Source: Actinomycetales bacterium (GTDB taxonomy: Bacteria > Actinomycetota > Actinomycetes > Actinomycetales > Beutenbergiaceae). Taken from it: a stretch of 8,033 bases of DNA. The DNA lies in NCBI GenBank assembly GCA_016649925.1, contig JAENWO010000101.1, forward strand, positions 1 to 8,033, read 5' to 3'. The notes beneath the pieces are model-generated. The model did no database searches. It saw nothing but the letters and a program-made list of their open reading frames with translations, and was not told where the DNA came from. Numbering within the stretch: position 1 is the first letter of the stretch; every line of letters begins with the position of its first letter. A program made the position numbers and the translations under genes. Positions 1-4,780 of the stretch are shown here, piece after piece.

Positions 1-180
1 ACCGCGCCGTCCGGGTGTGGCCGCACGCAGGTAGGCCGCACGCAGGTAGACCGCACGCAGGTAGACCGCACGCAGGTAAGCCCGCGCAGGTAAGCCCGCG
101 CAGGTAAGCCCGCGCAGGTAGACCGCACGCAGGTAGACCGCACGCAGGTAGGCCTCGCAGCGATCAGCCTCGAACAGCAC
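1..180 (-). other. Open frame through the repeat, YLRA(V/A) pentads, runs off the left edge
   Basis: On the minus strand a frame opens after an in-frame TAG (192-190), has a GTG at 180-178, and stays open for all 60 codons to the window edge. It begins VLFEADRCEA, then reads the repeat as pentads YLRAV, YLRAV, YLRGL, a disrupted middle (TCAGLPARA), then YLRAV, YLRAV, YLRAA, YLRAA and TPGRRG. Three 14-base units together lose exactly 3 bases, so the YLRA frame is recovered after them. The (A/V)-Y-L-R-(A/G) spacing resembles pentapeptide-repeat proteins, though position i-1 is Tyr rather than Asp or Asn. A GAAGG lies only one base before the GTG, too close for a normal ribosome site. Near-identical DNA units favour a recent noncoding expansion. 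Coding status is unresolved. Confidence 0.2.
21..152. repeat. Tandem minisatellite, nine 14/15-base units
   Basis: Nine head-to-tail units fill this stretch. Units 1-4 (21-80) are 15 bases of the form CCGCACGCAGGTAGA with a variable end (AGG, AGA, AGA, AAG). Units 5-7 (81-122) are 14 bases, CCCGCGCAGGTAAG or ...AGA. Units 8-9 (123-152) return to the 15-base form. A degenerate start of a tenth unit follows at 153. The pattern 4x15, 3x14, 2x15 suggests local unit conversion or slippage. The tract lies beyond the stop of the minus-strand cofE gene, 53 bases away. There are no spacers, so it is not a CRISPR array. It could be a noncoding variable-number repeat or part of a minus-strand gene running off the edge (see the 1-180 entry). 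Confidence 0.95.
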
Positions 181-205
181 ACCTTCGGGCTAGCGACGGA
201 ACGGC

Positions 206-940
206 TCAGCCGCCGTGGCGGAAGAGGTCCTCCTCGGGCGGGCGGATCGCCTGAGCGGCGCCACCGCCGTCGTCGGGCGTGACCAGGTGCGCCAGCCCAC
301 GCACGACGGCGACCGGCCGCCCTGAGGTCTTGCCGCGGACGAGGTCAGCGGCGGCGGCGATCTCATCGGCCACGCCGATGACCGTGGCCTGCAGCACCCG
401 ACCCTGGGTGTCGTGCTGGCCGCGGAGGTCCTGCAGCACCTCCAGGCCAGCCGCCCCGATCGCGATGTCGGCGATCCCGCGCCGCCACGGTCGGCCCACG
501 GTGTCGGTGACCAGCACAGCAGGACGCACCCCGAGGCGCGCGTTCAGCCCACGACGGATCCGCCGGGCGGACGCGTCCGGGTCCTGGGGCAGCAGCAGCA
601 CGGTCCCCGGCGGGACGTTCGAGGTGTCGACTCCCGCGGCGGCCATCACCAGGCCCTGCCGGTTCTCCACGATCCGCATGACACCGCCGTCGGGCAGCTC
701 CCGCCGGGCCACCTCGCGGACCGTCTCGGCGTCGATGGCCGCCTCGCGGTCACGGGCGACGACCAGCCGTCCCTCAGCCTTGGCGACCACCTTGCTGGCG
801 ATGACGACGATGTCGCCGTCGGCGATGCCCGTCGAGCCGTCCGGCCAGGCCAACGCCGCCAGCACCGGGGTGAGCACAGCAGCGAGGTCCGTGCCGGAGG
901 TGACCTCCGCGACGCCGTCGGGCGCCTGCGCGAGCAGCAT
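206..940 (-). CDS. cofE: Coenzyme F420-0:L-glutamate ligase, single-domain CofE type
   Basis: The protein (244 aa) adds L-glutamate to F420-0 and extends the gamma-linked tail of coenzyme F420 in the cytoplasm, a GTP- and metal-dependent reaction. Family hallmarks visible: SKVVAKAEGR (residues 49-58, the conserved SKxxxKxEG block), AGVDTSNVPPG (102-112, the GxDxSN block), DTVGRPWRRG (146-155) followed by ADIAIG (157-162), and DLVRGKTSGRP (199-209). Asp105, Asp146 and Thr147 fall in blocks that bind metal in archaeal CofE. Length matches stand-alone archaeal CofE (about 250 aa). Mycobacterial FbiB is about 450 aa with a C-terminal nitroreductase-like domain, absent here. A longer in-frame start at 988 exists, but ATG 940 is preferred because it overlaps the upstream gene's stop (TGATG) and begins just before the conserved domain. 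No Shine-Dalgarno sequence is visible, so expression probably depends on coupling. Confidence 0.93.
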   Translation of the reverse strand: MLLAQAPDGVAEVTSGTDLAAVLTPVLAALAWPDGSTGIADGDIVVIASKVVAKAEGRLVVARDREAAIDAETVREVARRELPDGGVMRIVENRQGLVMAAAGVDTSNVPPGTVLLLPQDPDASARRIRRGLNARLGVRPAVLVTDTVGRPWRRGIADIAIGAAGLEVLQDLRGQHDTQGRVLQATVIGVADEIAAAADLVRGKTSGRPVAVVRGLAHLVTPDDGGGAAQAIRPPEEDLFRHGG

Positions 941-1938
941 CAGCGGGTGAGCTTGGGCAGGACGTCGCGGCCGAAGACCTCGATCCACTCGGCCTGGTTA
1001 CGGCCCACGTTGTGCAGGTAGATCCGGTCGAAGCCGAGGTCGACGTACCTCTGGATCTCGGCACGGTGCGCATCCGGATCGGCGGAGATGACCATCCGGC
1101 CCTCGAAGTCCTCCGGGCGCACCAGCTTGGCGATCTGGGCGAACTCGAACGGGGAACGGATATCGGCCTTGGGGAACTTCATCCCCCCGTTCGGCCACTG
1201 GGTCATCGCGTTCACCAACGCCTCCTCATCCGTCCCGGCCCAAGACATGTGCACCTGCAACACCCTCGGCATCGTCGCCGGATCCTTACCCGCCTCGCGC
1301 GCCCCCTCCTCGAACTTCTCGAACAGGCCGGAAATCTTCTCAGGCGGCGCACCCACCGTGATCAACCCGTCCGCGTGCCGGCCCGCCCGCTTCGCCGTCA
1401 CCGGTCCCGCCGTGGCCACCAAGATCTCCGGCGCCACCTCCGGCATCGTCCACAACCGCGTCGACTCCAGCTTGTAGAACTCCCCGGAATGTTTGACATC
1501 CTTGCCCGCCAACGAGCTCCGGAACAGCTTGGAGATGATCTCGATCGCCTCGAACATCCGGTTGATACGCTCCGGCGCCTCCGGCCAGTACCCCCCCACC
1601 ACGTGCTCGTTCAACGCCTCACCGCTACCCAGCCCGAGCCAGTGCCGACCCGGATACATCGCCGCCAGCGTCGCCGAGGCCTGCGCCACCATCGCCGGGT
1701 GCCACCGGAACGTCGGCGCCGTCACGCCCGGCCCGATATCACCCCTCGTGCGCTCCCCCAACGCCGCCAACACGTTCCACACGAACGCCGCCTGCCCCTG
1801 CACCGGCACCCACGGCTGGAAATGATCCGCCGCCATCACCCCACTGAACCCGTGCTCCTCCGCCAGCACCGACCACGCCACCACCTCCGTCGGGTGGAAC
1901 TGCTCCAACATCGCCGCATAACCGATGGTCAGGGTCAT
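940..1938 (-). CDS. F420-dependent LLM-class oxidoreductase, G6PDH (FGD)-like family
   Basis: A 332-aa luciferase-like TIM-barrel enzyme, expected to transfer hydride from an alcohol-type substrate to cofactor F420. It resembles mycobacterial FGD1 (336 aa) along its length: GYAAMLEQFHP at the N-terminus (Glu12), ADHFQPW (37-43; Asp38, His39 and Trp43 correspond to the FGD active-site Asp, His and Trp), TPTFRWHPAM-like block near 75-83 (here TAPTFRWHPAM), GLGSGEALNE (102-111; Glu107 matches the FGD catalytic acid), and SADPDA (285-290). Of the three FGD phosphate-binding residues, Lys257 and Arg281 appear kept, but the position of FGD1 Lys198 reads Pro in the segment TVGAPPE (194-200). The substrate may therefore not be glucose 6-phosphate. 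ATG 1938 is chosen because homology begins there; the upstream in-frame extension to 2175 is Ser/Arg/Pro-rich and looks noncoding. The stop overlaps the cofE start by one base. Confidence 0.92.
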   Translation of the reverse strand: MTLTIGYAAMLEQFHPTEVVAWSVLAEEHGFSGVMAADHFQPWVPVQGQAAFVWNVLAALGERTRGDIGPGVTAPTFRWHPAMVAQASATLAAMYPGRHWLGLGSGEALNEHVVGGYWPEAPERINRMFEAIEIISKLFRSSLAGKDVKHSGEFYKLESTRLWTMPEVAPEILVATAGPVTAKRAGRHADGLITVGAPPEKISGLFEKFEEGAREAGKDPATMPRVLQVHMSWAGTDEEALVNAMTQWPNGGMKFPKADIRSPFEFAQIAKLVRPEDFEGRMVISADPDAHRAEIQRYVDLGFDRIYLHNVGRNQAEWIEVFGRDVLPKLTR

Positions 1939-1945
1939 ACCTCGA

Positions 1946-1951
1946 ACCCTA
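1946..1951 (-). promoter_or_regulatory. Candidate -10 element for a leaderless F420-module transcript
   Basis: On the minus strand the hexamer TAGGGT fits the actinobacterial TANNNT -10 consensus and ends 7 bases before the ATG at 1938. That is the spacing expected when transcription starts at or next to the start codon. The only purine-rich stretch nearby (GAGGT) abuts the ATG and is too close for a ribosome site, which supports a leaderless mRNA. No good -35 hexamer is visible; the expected position reads GCGGAC, inside a small inverted repeat (1963-1974, GCGGA-GG-TCCGC). Confidence 0.4.
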
Positions 1952-2237
1952 TGTCGTCGGGCGCGGAGGTCCGCACCGCCAGCCGTCGGTCGGTGGGTGC
2001 TCGACGACCATGACGCACTCACCGGGGTGCTCTTCGACTGTCCCCGCGATCGCGGGACGCAGACCGGGCCAGAGCACCTCCCAGGCGGCGTGGTCGACCC
2101 GGTCGCCCGGGCACGCGAAGCGCAGCTGCCCCCGTCCGTCTCTCCCACCCGCACCCCGGACGCCGCCGGGTGCACCGAACGGCCAGCCCAGATCGCTCGT
2201 CGATCTGGTCGCTGAGCGTGACCAGATCGACGAGCAA
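1949..2237 (-). pseudogene. Possible frameshifted relic of a small unknown gene (about 96 residues)
   Basis: The minus-strand frame ending at TAG 1951-1949 reads like a real protein tail: QLRFACPGDRVDHAAWEV, then LWPGLRPAIAGTVEEHPGE, then CVMVVEHPPTDGW, with mostly G/C third bases. It has no ATG, GTG or TTG between the glycosidase stop and this segment. A protein-like reading can be stitched from three frames: LVDLVTLSDQIDERSGLAVR from a TTG at 2237, HPAASGVRVGETDGG, then the tail above. This needs two single-base losses, one near 2175-2180 and one in the five-C run at 2129-2133. The family is not recognised. The first stitched part overlaps a perfect hairpin, whose symmetry alone could yield LVDLV/DQIDE, so only the tail is fairly persuasive. 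Alternatives: chance open frame, or sequencing errors in an intact gene. Confidence 0.3.
2043..2056. other. Perfect 14-base palindrome CCCGCGATCGCGGG
   Basis: A perfect self-complementary 14-mer centred on GATC, about 105 bases upstream of the LLM gene start. It could be an operator half-site pair, but palindromes of this size arise by chance fairly readily in GC-rich DNA, and it also lies within the possible gene relic. Confidence 0.3.
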
Positions 2238-2248
2238 TGTGGGCTAGC
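2182..2248 (-). terminator. Long hairpin behind the GH4 stop, candidate terminator or attenuator
   Basis: GCTCGTCGATCTGGTC (2195-2210) and its exact complement (2220-2235) form a perfect 16-bp stem around a 9-base loop (2211-2219). The stem continues outward: 2192-2193 pair with 2237-2238, AGCCCA (2185-2190) with TGGGCT (2240-2245), and 2182-2183 with 2247-2248, broken only by single mismatches. The outer end touches the glycosidase TAG (2250-2248). Both flanking genes are on the minus strand, so the hairpin forms in read-through RNA from the glycosidase gene. No U-run follows, so it is not a classic intrinsic terminator. U-less hairpin termination, 3'-end protection, or a protein-binding palindrome are all possible. 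Confidence 0.6.
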
Positions 2249-3582
2249 TAGGGGCGGTGCAGCACCGCGGCGATCTCCGGGCTCGCGGCCATGTAGCCGT
2301 CCACGAGCCGGCGCGCCAGGTCCACGGAGTCCACCAGCGGGTGCACGCCGAACGCGCGCCACGCCTGCGCCCGTGAGCCGCTTCGGGCGGCGGCGATGAT
2401 GCCGCGGTCGGCCGCCTTGACGCTGACCACGAGCCCGAGCTGGTCCAGCGTGAGCGGAGCCTGGGGCACGAGCGGATGCACACCGTCTCCATCCACGCGG
2501 CACGGCACCTCGATCACCGCGTCGTCCGGCAGGGCCGGGATCGCGCCGTCGTTCGCGACATCGAGGATCATCGACGACGGTTGACCTGTCAGCAGCGCCG
2601 CCATCAGGTCGACCGCGACCTCGTGGTACCCGCCGTCCTCGGCGTCGGCCTCCTCCCGTTCGCCCTCGCGGGCATCGGCCATGTAGGTGGCCTCCCGCTC
2701 CAGCAGCGTCTCGGTCCAGAGCCGTCGGGCGTCGACGGCGCCCGCGCCCTCGTAGAAGCGGGACTGCTGCGCATCGAGGAACTCCCCGCGAGTCTGCTCC
2801 CCCGCCGCGATCCGCTGCGTCGCCTCACGGGCGTTGTAGTAGTAGTACAGGTACTCGTTCGGCAGCACCCCCAGGGCGCGGACCCAGTCCATGCCGAGGG
2901 TGCGCGCCTCCTCGATGCTCGCCAGCAGCGCGTCATCGGCGAGGAGCTCGGGCAGGCGGTCCACGCCGTCGACCACGAGCCCGCGCAGCCACCCCAGGTG
3001 GTTCAGGCCCAGGTAGTCGACGACGGCGTCCCTCGCCTCGATCCCCAGCGTCCGGGACACGCGGCGCACCAGTCCGATCGGTGTGTCGCAGATCCCGAGG
3101 ACCCGGTTCCCCAGGTACGTGCGCATCGCTTCGGTGATGATCCCGGCCGGGTTCGTGAAGTTGATCGTCCACGCCTGTGGCGCGAGTTCAGCGATCCGCG
3201 AGGCGACGTGGTCCATCACGGGGACGGTGCGCAGCGCGTAGGCCAGCCCGCCCGGACCGATGGTCTCCTGCCCGAGGAGCCCCAGGTCCAGCGCCACCCG
3301 CTCGTCCACGGTGCGGCCGCGGGTGCCGCCCACCCGGATCGCGCTGAAGACGACGTCGGCGCCGCGGACGGCGTCGTCGAGGTCGGTGGTGGTGCGCACG
3401 TCGGGTGCGTCGGGGAGGTCCGCCGCGACGCCGCCGAGCACGGCGGACATGGTGGCGAGTCGGGCCTCTTCGACGTCGTAGAGGACCACCTCGGAGATGT
3501 CCACCCGGTGCCGGGCCTCCGCGACGGCCGAGAAGACGAGCGGGACGCGGAAGCCTCCGCCGCCGAGGATGGCAAGTCTCAT
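2248..3582 (-). CDS. Glycoside hydrolase family 4 (6-phospho-glucosidase type), NAD+/Mn2+-dependent
   Basis: A 444-aa cytoplasmic enzyme of GH4, which cleaves glycosides by a redox elimination/addition mechanism using bound NAD+ and a divalent metal. Visible in order: an N-terminal Rossmann loop LAILGGGGFRVP (3-14), AIRVGG (81-86), LGQETIGPGGL (103-113), NFTNPAGII (141-149), CDTPIG (165-170; Cys165 is the expected metal ligand), LGLNHLGW (191-198; His195 the second metal ligand), and NEYLYYYYN (242-250), where Tyr244 lies near the expected catalytic Tyr base. Length matches the family (about 440). The IRVGG and GQETxGPGG blocks resemble phospho-beta-glucosidases (CelF, BglT). Asp166 right after the metal Cys instead recalls the phospho-alpha-glucosidase GlvA, so anomer specificity is open. 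ATG 3582 starts just before the Rossmann motif; ATG 3603 is an alternative. The gene is divergent from the kinase-ABC operon and presumably processes its cargo. Confidence 0.93.
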   Translation of the reverse strand: MRLAILGGGGFRVPLVFSAVAEARHRVDISEVVLYDVEEARLATMSAVLGGVAADLPDAPDVRTTTDLDDAVRGADVVFSAIRVGGTRGRTVDERVALDLGLLGQETIGPGGLAYALRTVPVMDHVASRIAELAPQAWTINFTNPAGIITEAMRTYLGNRVLGICDTPIGLVRRVSRTLGIEARDAVVDYLGLNHLGWLRGLVVDGVDRLPELLADDALLASIEEARTLGMDWVRALGVLPNEYLYYYYNAREATQRIAAGEQTRGEFLDAQQSRFYEGAGAVDARRLWTETLLEREATYMADAREGEREEADAEDGGYHEVAVDLMAALLTGQPSSMILDVANDGAIPALPDDAVIEVPCRVDGDGVHPLVPQAPLTLDQLGLVVSVKAADRGIIAAARSGSRAQAWRAFGVHPLVDSVDLARRLVDGYMAASPEIAAVLHRP

Positions 3583-3622
3583 GCCGGTCAACGTAGTCCA
3601 CATGGCAGACTGGGTTCTCACC
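3583..3622. promoter_or_regulatory. Compact divergent promoter region between GH4 and kinase genes
   Basis: Only 40 bases separate the two chosen start codons, so both promoters must overlap each other and the opposite gene. On the minus strand TACGTT (3595-3590) fits TANNNT and ends 7 bases before the GH4 ATG, consistent with a leaderless transcript. On the plus strand the nearest candidate is the weak TGGGTT (3611-3616), 6 bases before ATG 3623. Neither start has a visible Shine-Dalgarno sequence. No convincing LacI- or ROK-type operator palindrome was found, and no regulator gene is present in the window. Confidence 0.45.
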
Positions 3623-4780
3623 ATGAAAGCAGCCACCCCGCCTCCGGAGACGACGAGAGACGAACCCGTCCTCGACGTGCTTCTCGCCGGCATGGTGTTC
3701 TTCGACATCGTGTTCACGGGCTTCCCGCACCCGCCCGCGCCGGGCACCGAGGTATGGACCGAGGGCATGGGCTCCTCTCCCGGTGGCATCGCCAACCTCG
3801 CGGTGGCGTCCGCCCGGCTGGGCCTGCGCACCGGGCTGGCCGCCGGTTTCGGGGACGACCTGTACGCCGACTGGATGTGGTCCGTCCTGCGCGACCAGGA
3901 ACACGTGGACCTGAGCCGCTCGCGCCGCCACCACGGCTGGCACACCCCGGTCACGGTCTCACTCGCCCACGACGACGACCGCAGCATGGTGACCCACGGC
4001 CACCCGGCGCCGGACTCACTCAACGAGATGCTCCGCAACCCGCCGCGGACCCGGGCGGTGCTCACCGACCTCGGGGACTCCGCCGTCCGCGAGGACCCTT
4101 GGTGGCGGGCGTGCGCGGACGACGGCGCGCTCATCTTCGCCGACGCCGGCTGGGACCCTGCGCAGCAGTGGGACCGGAGCATCCTCACTGACCTCGCCGG
4201 CTGCCACGCCTTCACCCCGAACTCGGTCGAGGCGATGGGCTACACGCGCACCTCCACCCCGGCCGCGGCCCTCGCCGCCCTGGCCGAGCACGTCCCGCTC
4301 GCGGTGGTCACGTGCGGCTCCGACGGGGTGATCGCCGTCGACCAGAGCACCGGCGAGGAGGCGAGCGAGCCGTCGCTGCGGGTCAACGCGATCGACCCCA
4401 CCGGGGCCGGTGATGTCTTCGCGGCCGCCCTCGTGCTCGGCACCCTGCGCGGGTGGCCGCTGACCAAGCGGCTCCGCTTCGGGGTGCTGTGCTCCGCCCT
4501 GGCGGTGCAGCAGTTCGGCGGATCGCTGGCCGCCCCGGGCTGGGGCGACATCTCCGACTGGTGGCGCCGCACCCGTGAGTCCGCCGCCGCCGGGGACCGC
4601 GCCGCGCGCGAGACCGTCGCGCACTACGGCTTCATGAGTGAGTGCCTGCACGGCGCGGACACCCGAACCGTGCGCCGCGCCGAGGCCACGATCGCCCGCT
4701 TCTCCGACGCGGACGCCGGCGCCGAGCCCCTCGACCAACCCACCCTGCGCCCCACCCCCCAACACGAAGGACGACCATGA
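3623..4780 (+). CDS. PfkB/ribokinase-family carbohydrate kinase
   Basis: A 385-aa ATP-dependent sugar or nucleoside kinase of the ribokinase fold. Motifs: GGIANLAVASARLG (54-67, PfkB signature 1, substrate-binding sheet and lid region), FTPNSVEA (197-204, typical Asn-containing loop), VVTCGSDG (228-235), and DPTGAGDVFAAAL (258-270, PfkB signature 2 with anion hole GAG and catalytic base Asp264). It is longer than most relatives (about 300-330 aa) because of a tail after about residue 315, rich in Arg, Ala and Asp. It is the first gene of the operon; its TGA overlaps the next ATG (ATGA). ATG 3623 was chosen; ATG 3602 is possible but the seven added codons look unlike the rest and would collide with the divergent gene's alternative start. 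The phosphoryl acceptor cannot be read from sequence; the ABC importer and GH4 neighbours imply a sugar or glycoside. Confidence 0.9.
   Translation: MKAATPPPETTRDEPVLDVLLAGMVFFDIVFTGFPHPPAPGTEVWTEGMGSSPGGIANLAVASARLGLRTGLAAGFGDDLYADWMWSVLRDQEHVDLSRSRRHHGWHTPVTVSLAHDDDRSMVTHGHPAPDSLNEMLRNPPRTRAVLTDLGDSAVREDPWWRACADDGALIFADAGWDPAQQWDRSILTDLAGCHAFTPNSVEAMGYTRTSTPAAALAALAEHVPLAVVTCGSDGVIAVDQSTGEEASEPSLRVNAIDPTGAGDVFAAALVLGTLRGWPLTKRLRFGVLCSALAVQQFGGSLAAPGWGDISDWWRRTRESAAAGDRAARETVAHYGFMSECLHGADTRTVRRAEATIARFSDADAGAEPLDQPTLRPTPQHEGRP
4766..4771 (+). promoter_or_regulatory. Ribosome-binding site GAAGGA for the solute-binding protein
   Basis: GAAGGA lies inside the last codons of the kinase gene, 5 bases before ATG 4777. 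It is the clearest Shine-Dalgarno sequence in the window. It settles the start of the binding-protein gene and would raise output of the lipoprotein over the kinase from a shared mRNA, as periplasmic-type binding proteins usually need. Confidence 0.7.

Noticed and set aside
21..152. CRISPR array
   Set aside because: Units are 14-15 bases and directly abutting, with no spacers and no cas genes nearby.
1012..2013. Plus-strand 333-codon open frame opposite the LLM oxidoreductase
   Set aside because: Arg/His/Pro/Leu-rich, no recognisable motif, and explained by the G/C third-position bias of the true minus-strand gene.
1939..2175. N-terminal extension of the LLM oxidoreductase
   Set aside because: Ser/Arg/Pro-rich and upstream of where FGD-family similarity begins at MTLTIGYAA; a -10-like element sits inside it.
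2182..2248. Hairpin as an integron attC site or transposon end
   Set aside because: No attC core motifs, no integrase or transposase, and no matching terminal copy elsewhere in the window.
2476..4191. Plus-strand 571-codon open frame
   Set aside because: It runs antisense to the GH4 gene and then out of frame over the kinase; composition is Arg/Gly/Val/Asp-rich with no domain. Shadow of the real genes.
3583..4215. N-terminal extension of the GH4 protein to 4215
   Set aside because: The extension lies antisense to the PfkB kinase and has no family similarity; the Rossmann motif begins right at ATG 3582.
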